In this document: positions 16,396 through 26,739 of the stretch, one piece after another | Numbering within the stretch: position 1 is the first letter of the stretch | Layout of the letters: every line of letters starts with the position of its first letter | Origin: AC-32 sp963772975 | GTDB lineage: Bacteria; Actinomycetota; Thermoleophilia; Gaiellales; Gaiellaceae | Length of the DNA stretch: 64,000 bases | Assembly (NCBI GenBank): GCA_963772975.1 | Contig: CAVYZH010000007.1 | Coordinates: forward strand, 1-64,000 | Reading direction: 5' to 3' | The notes under the pieces: generated by a model | The model's database searches: none | Seen by the model: the letters and a program-made list of their open reading frames with translations, nothing else | Told to the model about the DNA's origin: nothing | Position numbers and translations under genes: made by a program

Positions 16396-18042
16396 CTAGC
16401 TCTGCTTCTGCTTGAGGTGGAGGAGCATCACGCCCCAGTCCGGGTTCTCGTACGCGGCCGGCCGCGCGAACGGGTCTCCCTTCAGCACCCAGCCTGCCAG
16501 ATCCTTGGTGTTGTACTGGTACCAGTCGACGCCTTCGGTGACCGGGATCACGGGGATCTCGTTCACCATCACGGCCTCGAGCTGCTTGACGATCTCGTGC
16601 TGCTTCGCCAAGTCCGTCGTCCCTGCGTACTGCTCGATCAGGGCGTCCACCTGGGGATTCTCGTACCGCTCCCAGTTCGAGGCGGCGGGCTGGCCGATCG
16701 GCGCCGAGTTCTTCGAGTAGAGCAGCTGGCGCAGCTCGTAGTACGGCGCCGGCCCGCCCGACTCGTTCCCGTCGTAGGCGAGCTGGTACTTGCCGTTGTA
16801 GACGTTGTTGTCGTAGGTCGTGCTGGACAGGTTCTCGGGCGTGATCTTGATCCCGACCGCCTTCAGCTCGTCCTGGATCACCTGCACCGACGCGACCCAG
16901 TCGGAGTAGCCGCCGATGTTCAGGATCCGGAACGAGAGAGGCTTGCCGTCGGGCGTCTGGTAGACCCCGTTGACCTTCTTGAAGCCCGCCTGCTGCAGGA
17001 TCTGCTCCGCCTTCTGCGGGTTGTAGTTGACCTGCTTGGCGAGGCCCTGGTCGAGCCAGTCGCTGAACGTCGGCGTCACGATCCCGGTCTGGTTCGAGGG
17101 CGGCTCGTAGCCGTACTCACCGATCTCCGAGACCTTCGAGCGGTCGATCGCGTAGGCCATCGCCTTGCGCACGGCGACGTTCGACAGCACCGGGTCCTTG
17201 AGGTTGATGAAGATCGAGACGTTGACGAGCGGCGGGAACCAGTAGTGGTTGTCCGGGCTCTTCTTCAGGTAGTACGAGTTGATGTTCGGGATGAACTGGC
17301 TGCCCCACTGGGCCTTGCCGCTCGCGAGCTGCTGGTTGGCCGGGTCGTTCGAGGTGAATGCCGGGTAGTAGACGGTCTCGATCGTCGGCTTGCCCGCCTG
17401 CCAGTAGCTCGGGTTCTTCTGGTACTTGATCACCTGCGGCGAGCACGAGCTCATCGTGAACGGCCCCGAGCCGACGGGGTGGTCGTCCTTGTAGGTGACC
17501 GGGTTCTTGATCTTCGACCAGATGTGCTGCGGCACGATGGGGGTCTGCGCGCCGATGTAGTAGAAGTACGGCACCGCCGGGCCCTTGAAGTTGAAGACGA
17601 CCTTGTCGCCGTTCTGGCTGACGCTCTTCAGCACCGACCAGGCGGCGTTCAGGTCGAGGGCCGGGTTGGCCTTCAGCAGGTTGAACGTGAACAGCACGTC
17701 CGCCGCGGTGAGCGGCTTGCCGTCGGTCCACTTCAGGTTGGGCCGCATCGTGAACGTGAGCGTCTGGTTGTTGTTGCTCCACACGTATGAGGAGGCCAGC
17801 CAGTTGGTGGTCGCTCCGCTCTTGAGCCCGTTCACGAAGGTGAGCTCCTCGTAGACCGTCCCGAACGAGAGAAAGTTCACGTTCGCGTTGAAGGGGTTGA
17901 ACCCGCAGGTCCAGGTAGTCCCCTGCTCGTTCGAGATGGTGACGGAGGTGCTCCCGCCCTTCGAGCTCGACTTCTTACTGCCACACGCGGTCGCCGAGAG
18001 GCAGACCACCAGCGCCAGCACCACGACGAGCAGGCGTTTCAT
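16396..18042 (-). CDS. Solute-binding lipoprotein, family 5 (peptide/glycan ABC transporter)
   Basis: 548 residues. The signal peptide ends in a lipobox-like SATAC with Cys near residue 20, followed by a Ser/Lys/Gly spacer. SBP_bac_5 features: LKWTDGKPLTAADVLFTFNL near residue 108, HPVGSGPFTMSS near 195, and AVRKAMAYAIDRSKV near 295. The ATG at 18042 overlaps the kinase stop (ATGA) and has GGAAGGAG six bases upstream. Family 5 proteins bind peptides, nickel or oligosaccharides; the GH4 enzyme and sugar kinase in the same operon favour a glycoside here. Confidence 0.92.
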   Translation of the reverse strand: MKRLLVVVLALVVCLSATACGSKKSSSKGGSTSVTISNEQGTTWTCGFNPFNANVNFLSFGTVYEELTFVNGLKSGATTNWLASSYVWSNNNQTLTFTMRPNLKWTDGKPLTAADVLFTFNLLKANPALDLNAAWSVLKSVSQNGDKVVFNFKGPAVPYFYYIGAQTPIVPQHIWSKIKNPVTYKDDHPVGSGPFTMSSCSPQVIKYQKNPSYWQAGKPTIETVYYPAFTSNDPANQQLASGKAQWGSQFIPNINSYYLKKSPDNHYWFPPLVNVSIFINLKDPVLSNVAVRKAMAYAIDRSKVSEIGEYGYEPPSNQTGIVTPTFSDWLDQGLAKQVNYNPQKAEQILQQAGFKKVNGVYQTPDGKPLSFRILNIGGYSDWVASVQVIQDELKAVGIKITPENLSSTTYDNNVYNGKYQLAYDGNESGGPAPYYELRQLLYSKNSAPIGQPAASNWERYENPQVDALIEQYAGTTDLAKQHEIVKQLEAVMVNEIPVIPVTEGVDWYQYNTKDLAGWVLKGDPFARPAAYENPDWGVMLLHLKQKQS

Positions 18043-19082
18043 CTTCGACTCCTTCCCGGTCTTGTGCGACCGTCTGATTTTCGCGTTTCTACGTGCTTGA
18101 ACACTTGGCCGAGCTCGCGTCGGAGGCGCTCCTGCGCGCCGGCGCCTGAGCCAAGCTGGTCGAGTCCGAGCAGCGCCGCGCCCACGATCGGCGGCGAGCT
18201 CGTCACGTGGACGCTCGCGGCCGGCGCGACGCGCGCCAGGCCGGCCTTGACCGCGCCTATCAGCCGCTCGTCGCCCGACTGCATGAGGCCACCGCCGAGG
18301 GCGACGGGGACCGGCTCCTGCGTCAGCTCGAGCCGTTCCAGGATGACGCGGATCATGGTCACGACCTCTTGGGCGAGTCGGTCGACGATCGCCTCGGCCG
18401 CGGCGTCGCGCTCGGCCTCGGCGAAGACGACCGGCGCGAGCTCGATCACGCGGCGGTGCTCGATCCGGCCCGCGTGGACCGCCTCCGCGAGCTGCATCGG
18501 CGTCTCGAGCCCGAAGTGCGCCGGGACCGCGCGCTCGAGTGTCGTCTTCTCGCCACGCCCGTCCTCGCTCCGGGCTGCCGCCATCGTCGCTGCGAGGCCG
18601 ACGTCGTAGCCTCCGCCCCAGTCGCCGGTCGTCCAGCCGAGCGCCGGGAAGCGGGCCTGACGCCCGTCGGGGGCGACGCCGACACAGTTGATCCCGGCGC
18701 CGCAGACGACGGCGACGCCCCAGCCCTGCTCGGTGCCCGCGCGCAGGACCGCGAGGGTGTCGTTGCCGACCGTGAGCTTCCTGGCGAAGCCGCGCGCTGC
18801 CGCCGCCTGCTGCATCTCGTCCACCTCCGAGGGGAAGTCGACGCCCGCGAGCAGGAGCTGCCCGACGTCGGCGACCGGGCCGGTGCCGTTCTCGATCCCG
18901 GCGTCGGCGAGCGCTTCGGCCAGTAGGTTGTCGATCACCTGAAGTGCACCGTCGAGGCCGATGTGGTGCGGCGAGCTGACACCGCCGCGGACGAGGGCGA
19001 GCAGCTCGCCGTCGCCGCGCACGAGCGCGAGGTCGGTCTTGGAGTTGCCGCCGTCGATCGCCAGGACGAGCGGCGCGCTCAC
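18039..19082 (-). CDS. BadF/BadG/NAGK-type ATPase, probable amino-sugar or sugar kinase
   Basis: 347 residues of the ASKHA fold: phosphate loop 1 AIDGGNSKTDLALV (residues 8-21), GNDTLAVLRAG (about 105-115), phosphate loop 2 GAGINCVGV near 129, GWTTGDWGGGYDVG near 147, and adenosine loop VALGGGLMQSG near 265. These match N-acetylglucosamine kinase-like members of the BadF family. GTG start overlapping the GH4 stop (GTGA), ATGA overlap with the binding protein. A role phosphorylating a sugar released or imported by its operon partners is inferred. Confidence 0.85.
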   Translation of the reverse strand: MSAPLVLAIDGGNSKTDLALVRGDGELLALVRGGVSSPHHIGLDGALQVIDNLLAEALADAGIENGTGPVADVGQLLLAGVDFPSEVDEMQQAAAARGFARKLTVGNDTLAVLRAGTEQGWGVAVVCGAGINCVGVAPDGRQARFPALGWTTGDWGGGYDVGLAATMAAARSEDGRGEKTTLERAVPAHFGLETPMQLAEAVHAGRIEHRRVIELAPVVFAEAERDAAAEAIVDRLAQEVVTMIRVILERLELTQEPVPVALGGGLMQSGDERLIGAVKAGLARVAPAASVHVTSSPPIVGAALLGLDQLGSGAGAQERLRRELGQVFKHVETRKSDGRTRPGRSRR

Positions 19083-20356
19083 GCGACGGCCTCCGGCGAC
19101 TCGAACTGCGGCAGGTGCTCACGATCGGCGGCGAGCAGCTGCTCGGTCAGCTCCTCGACCGGCGGCACCTGCCCGACGAGCGGGTGCGCGAGCAATGCCT
19201 TGTAGACGAGCTCGCGGTCACCCGTGATCGCGGCTGTCGCGGCCAGACGCTCGTACGCGGCGACGTGCTGGGCGAGCCCGAGGAACTCGGGGGCGAGCGG
19301 CGCCTGCTCGAGCGGTTCCGGACCGCTGACGGTGATTCGGGCCGGCACTTCGATCGCGTCGTCGTCGGCAAGGCCGGCGATCGTGCCGTTGTTGCGCACG
19401 TCGACGACCTGGGCGTCGCCCGCGTCACTCGCCAGCGAAGCGACGAGCTGTGTGGCGGCCTCGCTGTAGAACGCGCCGCCGCGTCGCTCGAGCAACTTCG
19501 GCTTGGTCGTGAGCGTTGGGTCGCGGTACAGCTCGAGCAGCTCGCGCTCGATCTCGGCCACCTCGGCCGCGCGGGGTTTGCGGACGAGCTGCGTGGCGAG
19601 CACTTCGTCGTGGAAGTAGAAGTAGCGGAGGTAGTACGACGGGATCACACCCAGCCGCTCGAGTAGCGAAGCGGGCAGGTCGACGGCGGCGGCGAGCTCG
19701 TCGCCGCGCTCGGCCAGCAGGTCGGGCAAGACGTCGGTTCCGTCAAGCCGAAGCGCGCGCACCCACGTCAGGTGGTTGAGGCCGACCTGGTCGACGAGGA
19801 CCCGCTCGGGCTCGACATCCAACAGCTTGGCAGCGGAGCGCTGGATCCCGATTGCCACGTTGCAGAGCCCGACGGTGCGGTGGCCGGCATCGAGCAGGCT
19901 GCGAGTGACGATCCCGACTGGGTTCGTGAAGTCGACGATCCACGCGTCGTCAGCGGCGAGCTCGCGCACGCGGGACGCGATCCCGAGCACGACCGGAACG
20001 GTGCGCAGCGCCTTCGCCAGCCCGCCGGCGCCGGTCGTCTCCTGGCCGATGCACCCGCATGCGAGTGGGATCGTCTCGTCGGAGAGGCGCGCCTGCTGCC
20101 CGCCGACTCGTAACTGGATCAGCACGAAAGATGCGCCATCGAGGGCACGGTCGAGGTCATCGGTGACCGAGAGCTCACCGTCGTACCCGGCGGCGTCGAG
20201 CATCCGGCCGGCAAGGCCGCCGACGACGTCGCGGCGCTCGGCGTCGACGTCGTGCAGGACGACGACGCTCAGGTCGAGCCGCTCGCGCTCGCGCGCCAGC
20301 CCAGCGACGAGCTCCGGGGTGTAGGTCGACCCACCGCCGACGACGGCGAGCTTCAC
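19079..20356 (-). CDS. Glycoside hydrolase family 4 enzyme (6-phospho-beta-glucosidase-like)
   Basis: 425 residues. The NAD-binding N-terminus is AVVGGGSTYTPELVAGL (residues 3-19); FTNPVGIVTRSL near 147, GLCNVAIG near 165 (the Cys-Asn pair that helps bind Mn in GH4) and QVGLNHLTW near 190 follow, and VRNNGTIAGLADDDAIEVP near 325. GH4 enzymes cleave glycosides by an NAD- and Mn-dependent redox-elimination mechanism, usually on 6-phosphorylated disaccharides. The GTG at 20356 begins exactly at the NAD motif. First gene of the operon, opposite the ROK regulator. Confidence 0.88.
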   Translation of the reverse strand: MKLAVVGGGSTYTPELVAGLARERERLDLSVVVLHDVDAERRDVVGGLAGRMLDAAGYDGELSVTDDLDRALDGASFVLIQLRVGGQQARLSDETIPLACGCIGQETTGAGGLAKALRTVPVVLGIASRVRELAADDAWIVDFTNPVGIVTRSLLDAGHRTVGLCNVAIGIQRSAAKLLDVEPERVLVDQVGLNHLTWVRALRLDGTDVLPDLLAERGDELAAAVDLPASLLERLGVIPSYYLRYFYFHDEVLATQLVRKPRAAEVAEIERELLELYRDPTLTTKPKLLERRGGAFYSEAATQLVASLASDAGDAQVVDVRNNGTIAGLADDDAIEVPARITVSGPEPLEQAPLAPEFLGLAQHVAAYERLAATAAITGDRELVYKALLAHPLVGQVPPVEELTEQLLAADREHLPQFESPEAVA

Positions 20357-20500
20357 AGCTGGACTCCGGCTCTTCGCAGCGCAGCAACCTCCGGGTCGGC
20401 GAATCGTGTTAGGAACCCAGACGAGGCGACTCTCCCACTCCCGAACCGTGGAGTCAAGACCTAGGAATCGCCGGGAGCTTCGGTTAACGTCACTGACGAG
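20357..20500. promoter_or_regulatory. Divergent control region between GH4 operon and ROK regulator
   Basis: 144 nt between two divergent starts that must hold both promoters. Two copies of a TAGGAA-type word occur (TTAGGAACC near 20409 and CTAGGAATC near 20461), and a GGTTAACG palindrome lies about 15-20 nt before the regulator ATG. These are candidate ROK-binding half sites, but none forms a convincing long palindrome, so no operator is claimed. Confidence 0.35.
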
Positions 20501-21646
20501 ATGGCCGCAACCCGCCGAGCTACGCCGCCGTTGCTCCGGGCCTTGAACGAGCGGACCGTGCTGGAAGCGATCCGCGAGGGCGCACCGATCTCGCGCGCCG
20601 AGATCTCGCGCCGGTCGGGCATCTCGAAGCCGACCGTGTCCCTTGCGCTCCAGTCCCTGCTCGGCGCCGGCCTCGTGCGCGAGGCCGAGCGCGGGCCGGA
20701 CGGACCCGGCTACGGCGCCGTCTACTTCGAGGCGGTGACCGAAGCCGCGCTTGTGGTCGGGCTCGACCTCGGTGCTCGCTTCGTACGCGGCGCGGTGTGC
20801 GACCTCGGTGGAGCCATCCGCGCGCGCCAGGACGTCGAGCTGGCCAGCGCCGACGCCAAAGGCGCGACGGACGCAATCGCGCGCCTGCGAGCGTCGCTGT
20901 TCGATGCGGCCGCGCTCGATCCCTCGCTCGTCGACAGCGTGATCGTGGGTGTGCCGGGCGTCGTCGCCGCCGACGGGACGCTGCAGGTGACCGAGAACGT
21001 GGCCGGCCTCGAGGGGCGACGCTTCGGCGACGAGATCGAGGCGGCCCTCGAACTTCCGGTGACGCTCGAGAACGACATCAACCTCGCGGCACTCGGCGAG
21101 CAATGGCAGGGAGTCGCGCGCGGGGTCGCCGACTTCGTCTTCCTCTCCGTCGGTACGGGCATGGGCGCAGGCGTCGTCCTCGGCGGCGAGCTCCATCGCG
21201 GCCGCAACGGCGCCGCTGGCGAGATCGACTTCGCGCTCGCCGGGATCGGCGAGACGGTAGACCCGTCGGCCGCGGAGGTCTCGGAGCTCGCGCACGAGCT
21301 CGCCGGGCTGACGGCCGACCCGCGGGCGGTCTTCGCGTCCGCCCGCCGCGGAGACGCCGGCGCACTCGCGGTGGTCGACGAGGTAGCTCGCCGGATCGCC
21401 TTGCACCTTGCGCCCATCGCCGCCGTCGCCGATGTCGAGCTGGTCGTCCTCGGTGGAGGCATCGGTGCCAATGGCGACCTGCTGCTCGACCCGATCGGGC
21501 AGCAGCTCGCGGAGTGGCTGCCATTCCCGCCGCGAATCGCGGTCTCGACTCTCGGCGAAGCCGCGGTCCTGACCGGCGCCGTCGCCGTCGGGCTCCAGAC
21601 GGCGCTCGAGAACGTCTTCGCCAGACGTGCGGCCGCTCCGGCCTGA
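20501..21646 (+). CDS. ROK-family transcriptional regulator
   Basis: 381 residues. An N-terminal winged helix covers about residues 13-75 (ISRAEISRRSGISKPTVSLAL), followed by the ROK sugar-binding ASKHA domain: VGLDLGARFVRGAVCDLGG near 86, VPGVVAADG near 150, ENDINLAALGEQ near 190, and GTGMGAGVVLGGEL near 219. The zinc motif usual in ROK proteins (CxCGxxGCxE, preceded by GEIGH) is absent: the sequence reads NGAAGEIDFALAG with no cysteines. Divergent from the GH4-kinase-ABC operon, which it probably represses until a sugar ligand binds. Confidence 0.88.
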   Translation: MAATRRATPPLLRALNERTVLEAIREGAPISRAEISRRSGISKPTVSLALQSLLGAGLVREAERGPDGPGYGAVYFEAVTEAALVVGLDLGARFVRGAVCDLGGAIRARQDVELASADAKGATDAIARLRASLFDAAALDPSLVDSVIVGVPGVVAADGTLQVTENVAGLEGRRFGDEIEAALELPVTLENDINLAALGEQWQGVARGVADFVFLSVGTGMGAGVVLGGELHRGRNGAAGEIDFALAGIGETVDPSAAEVSELAHELAGLTADPRAVFASARRGDAGALAVVDEVARRIALHLAPIAAVADVELVVLGGGIGANGDLLLDPIGQQLAEWLPFPPRIAVSTLGEAAVLTGAVAVGLQTALENVFARRAAAPA

Positions 21647-21679
21647 GCACTCCTCGGCGATCTCGGTTGTCGGCCGAGC

Positions 21680-21949
21680 TCAGCGCATCTCTCTCGCAAG
21701 CTCGGCCGCGACCTCGCTCGCCCTCCAGTAGTGCGCTCCCAGGCCGGTCCGACCCACGCCGCGCCTGCGCCGCCGCCGCCGACGCAGAGGCACATCCGCG
21801 AGCCGAGGGGCCGGATGCCCGATCTCGAGCCGGACGCGCTCGATCAGATCGCTCGCTCCCTCGCGTGTCTCCGGGAACGCCAGGCCGGCACGCCAGCAGA
21901 GCGCCGCCGCCAGTGCGTAGACCTGCCTCACCGTTGGCTCGCCGTCCAT
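21680..21949 (-). CDS. Small basic protein of unknown function
   Basis: 89 residues from the ATG at 21949. An N-terminal helix MDGEPTVRQVYALAAALCWR leads into AFPETREGASDLIERVRLE, then HPAPRLADVP, an eight-arginine stretch and a C-terminal helix WRASEVAAELAREM. It is convergent with the ROK gene (33-nt gap) and divergent from typA. Codon use and the alternation of helix-forming and linker sequence suggest a real gene, but there is no clear ribosome site and the family is not recognised. Confidence 0.5.
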   Translation of the reverse strand: MDGEPTVRQVYALAAALCWRAGLAFPETREGASDLIERVRLEIGHPAPRLADVPLRRRRRRRRGVGRTGLGAHYWRASEVAAELAREMR

Positions 21950-22037
21950 GCAGACATAGCAGCAGAGAAAGTCGCGCAGATGTGTGCCGGCTCTGTGCCG
22001 AAACTGCACCGAACTGTCCGCGGCTAGGGTGATCGGG

Positions 22038-23894
<1,857 letters not shown>

Positions 23895-23899
23895 CGTTC

Positions 23900-24367
23900 C
23901 TAACCCATCTCGGCCATCGCGGCCTTGCTGCGCGCGGCGATCTCCTCCATGGAGAGATCCTCAATGTGCGTCGCCACCGACCAGACCTGCCCGAACGGGT
24001 CGGCCAGCGTCCCGAAGCGATCGCCCCAGAACATGTCCTCGAGCGGCGACACCACAGTCGCGCCCGCCTCCTGCGCTTGCTCGAAGGTCGCGTCGGCGTC
24101 CTCCACGTACATGAAGACCGAGGCGGTCGGCCCGCCCCGCTCGGTTGGCGGTCGCACGTTCGACTGCGGGAACGGATCCGAGAGCATCAGCTTCGAATCG
24201 CCGATCTGCAGCTCCGCGTGCGCGACCGACCCGTCCGGGCCGGGCATGCGCACGACTTCCTCCGCTCCGAACGCCTCCTTGTAGAACTCAATCGCGCGCG
24301 AGGCGTCTTCCACCGCCAGGTACGGCGTCAGGCTGTGGTAGCCCTCCGGAATCGGGTTGGCGGCCAT
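23900..24367 (-). CDS. PhnB-like VOC-family protein
   Basis: 155 residues. It reads GYHSLTPYLAVEDASRAIEF then YKEAFGAEEVVRMPGPDGSV, AHAELQIGDSKLMLSDPFPQ and MFWGDRFGTLADPFGQVWSV, the PhnB/YdcE-type subgroup of the vicinal-oxygen-chelate fold. These are homodimeric proteins of varied, often unknown activity; candidate metal ligands are not complete enough to predict a reaction. The C-terminal 25 residues form an amphipathic helix. Convergent with typA with only 5 nt between stops. Confidence 0.82.
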   Translation of the reverse strand: MAANPIPEGYHSLTPYLAVEDASRAIEFYKEAFGAEEVVRMPGPDGSVAHAELQIGDSKLMLSDPFPQSNVRPPTERGGPTASVFMYVEDADATFEQAQEAGATVVSPLEDMFWGDRFGTLADPFGQVWSVATHIEDLSMEEIAARSKAAMAEMG

Positions 24368-24497
24368 CGTTCCCTCCTTCCGTAGCGGACGCGCTCGATT
24401 CTAGGTTGCCGTGGCCCCCGGGGCAGGTGCGTCCCCGAATCGAAACCACGGCCGCCGGAGTTGACTTCGGCGAGCCCGGGTGCGCGGAATCCATGAC

Positions 24498-26120
24498 ATG
24501 AGCCGTCCCGCACAAGCGGCCGCCGCGCTCGCAGCGGTAATGCGCAACCGAGAGCTTCGGCTGGTCGAGCTGGCGTGGGGCGCCTCGATCGTCTCCGAGT
24601 GGGCCCACTTCGTCGCGCTTGGTGTCTTCGCCTACAACGTCGGCGGGACAACGGCAGTCGGCATCGCCGGGCTCGCGCGGATGCTTCCGGCTGCCGTCGT
24701 CGCGCCGCTCGCCAGTAGCCTCGGCGATCGCTTCCCCCGCGAACGCATCCTCGTCGCGACGGCGCTCGTCGGCGCCGGCGCGCTGGCCGGCTCGGCGGCC
24801 GCCTTCTTCGCCGGTGGAAACGCGCCGCTCGTCTACGCGCTCGCCGCCGTGATCGGGATCACGTCGACGCTCTTCCGCCCCGCGATGCAGGCGCTGCTGC
24901 CCTCGCTGGCCCGGACGCCACAAGAGCTGATCGCGGCCAACGGCGCGAGCTCGACGATCGAGAGCCTCGGCACGCTGGCCGGGCCGCTCCTCGCGGGTGT
25001 GCTCGTGGCAGTCACGAACCCGGGAGTCGTCTTCGCGGCGGCAGCGGGCACCCTGCTAGCCGGCGCTCTGCTACTCGCGCCGCTGCGCGTCGAGGGCGTG
25101 ATCCAGCCGACCGGCGCGAGCGGCAGCGCCCACGAGCACGTGCTCGACGGCGTCCGCGCCATCCGCGGGCCCGCACGGCTGATTCTCCTCCTGATGGCGG
25201 CGCAGGGCTTCGTGCGCGGCTGCCTGAACGTCCTGATCGTCGTCGTCGTCTTCCGCGTCCTCGACGCCGGCGACGGCGCGGTCGGCTACCTGACCGCCGG
25301 TCTCGGGCTCGGCGGCCTGGCCGGCGCGTTCGGAGCGATGACGCTCCGGGGGCGCAGTCTGGCCGTAGCGCTCGGTGTGGCGCTCGTCTTCTGGGGACTG
25401 CCGATCGCGCTGATCGCGCCCCGCCCCTCCCTCCCTGCCGCGATCCTGCTGCTCGCGGTCGTCGGCGCCGCGAACAGCGTCGAGGACGTCGCCGGCTTCA
25501 CGCTCCTGCAGCGGATCGTCCCGGACGAGCTGCTCAGCCGCGCGCTCGGGCTGGTGTGGGGCGCCGTGATGGGCGCGGTCGCGCTGGGATCGATCGCGGC
25601 CCCGGCAGTGGTCGCAGCGGTCGGGCCGCGTGCCGCTTTCATCGTCGTCGGCGCGCTGCTGCCCGTGCTCACGCTGCTGTGCTGGAGCCGCCTCCGCGCG
25701 ATCGACCGGGAAGTGCTCGCCCCGGCCGTCGAACTCGACGTCGTCTCCGGCGTGCCGCTGTTCGAGCCGCTCTCGCTCGTGGCCAAAGAACACCTCGCCG
25801 GGAGGCTGACGCGACTCCACCTCGACCCGGGCGAAGTGGTGGTGCGTGCCGGCGACGCGGGCGACCGTTTCTACATCGTCGACAGCGGCGAGCTCGAGAT
25901 CGTGAACGGCGCCTACGCGAGCGCCGGCCGTGGCGACTTCTTCGGCGAGATCGCCCTGCTGCGCGACGTGCCGCGCACGGCGACCGTCCGCGCCGTCTCG
26001 GCCTCGGAGCTGTTCGCGCTCGACCGCGACGACTTCCTGGCGGCCCTCACCCACTCCGCCGTCCGCTCGGTCGGTGAGACGGTGGCGGACGAGCGGCTGG
26101 CAGTCACCGTTCCTCACTGA
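24498..26120 (+). CDS. MFS transporter fused to a C-terminal cNMP-binding domain
   Basis: 540 residues. The first 400 form a major-facilitator permease with about ten to twelve hydrophobic segments, including LGDRFPRERILVATALVGA (the loop 2-3 region) and TLFRPAMQALLPSLARTPQE, typical of the MFS_3 group. Residues about 413-530 are a Crp-type cyclic-nucleotide-binding domain: FEPLSLVAKEHLAGRLTRL, GEVVVRAGDAGDRFYIVDSG and GDFFGEIALLRDVPRTATVR, the last being the phosphate-binding cassette. Transport controlled by a cyclic nucleotide is inferred. The GTG at 24480 is an alternative start six codons upstream. Confidence 0.88.
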   Translation: MSRPAQAAAALAAVMRNRELRLVELAWGASIVSEWAHFVALGVFAYNVGGTTAVGIAGLARMLPAAVVAPLASSLGDRFPRERILVATALVGAGALAGSAAAFFAGGNAPLVYALAAVIGITSTLFRPAMQALLPSLARTPQELIAANGASSTIESLGTLAGPLLAGVLVAVTNPGVVFAAAAGTLLAGALLLAPLRVEGVIQPTGASGSAHEHVLDGVRAIRGPARLILLLMAAQGFVRGCLNVLIVVVVFRVLDAGDGAVGYLTAGLGLGGLAGAFGAMTLRGRSLAVALGVALVFWGLPIALIAPRPSLPAAILLLAVVGAANSVEDVAGFTLLQRIVPDELLSRALGLVWGAVMGAVALGSIAAPAVVAAVGPRAAFIVVGALLPVLTLLCWSRLRAIDREVLAPAVELDVVSGVPLFEPLSLVAKEHLAGRLTRLHLDPGEVVVRAGDAGDRFYIVDSGELEIVNGAYASAGRGDFFGEIALLRDVPRTATVRAVSASELFALDRDDFLAALTHSAVRSVGETVADERLAVTVPH

Positions 26121-26716
26121 GCTCGGCTGCATAGAGCTCGTACGGCAGCCGGTCCAGCTCGCGTTGCCTCGGATCCGGGACGGTGAAGAACCGCTCGAGC
26201 CGCTTCTCCTCGAGCCACGGCAGCCGCTGGGCGACCCTTGCCACAGCCGCGCGGTCGCCACCCAGAGCGACGTACTCGATCCGCTCGCGGTATGGCTCGA
26301 GGACCCGAGCTGCGGTCTCGGCGGCCGCATCGATCAGCGCGCGCTCCTGCTCCTCGCGCCGCGGCCGGAAGCGGTTCGCCGACGAGCCGCCTTTCTTGTG
26401 CCGGCCCTTGACGAAGCGCGTGCCGACCTTGGAGGCGACCAGCCGCTCGCCCTCGAAGACGCCGACCGCGTAGCCGCCCAGGCGCACCAGCAGCGCGGCG
26501 ACGACGTGATCCTCGAAGAGCGCCTCGATCAGCGGCCCGAGCTCGACCGTCTCGTACACGCGCGCTTGCGCGAGGCCGAACGGCGGCCGGACGGTGATCG
26601 TCTCCTCCGGCGGTCTCGATCCGAGCTGCGCCGTCAGCGTAGGTCGTGCGGCCGGGTAGCTCGGCGAGCGGGTCGAGCCGCTTGCGCACGTTCTCGCGTC
26701 CGACGTAGCGGGCCAT
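26104..26716 (-). pseudogene. acVLRF1-type release factor (Vms1/eRF1-like), frameshifted near the N-terminus
   Basis: The N-terminus (start 26716) reads MARYVGRENVRKRLDPLAEL then TYADGAARIE; the rest lies in another frame as PPEETITVRPPFGLAQARVY and runs to the stop at 26104 with RLGGYAVGVFEGERLVASKV and VKGRHKKGGSSANRFRPRRE. The frames join near 26605-26620. The family is a bacterial relative of eukaryotic Vms1/ANKZF1 peptidyl-tRNA hydrolases that rescue stalled ribosomes. Typical members carry glutamine in the catalytic loop; here the loop reads GGSSANRF with no Gln. The 3' end overlaps the MFS gene by 17 nt. Confidence 0.7.
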
Positions 26717-26739
26717 CCGCCCCACACTAGGCTCCCCGC

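Noticed and set aside
15796..17790. 664-codon plus-strand open frame over dppB and the binding protein
   Set aside because: Low-complexity Arg/Val/Leu shadow; opposite strand encodes clear transporter proteins.
20357..20500. Specific ROK operator palindrome
   Set aside because: Only short imperfect repeats visible; no convincing long inverted repeat.
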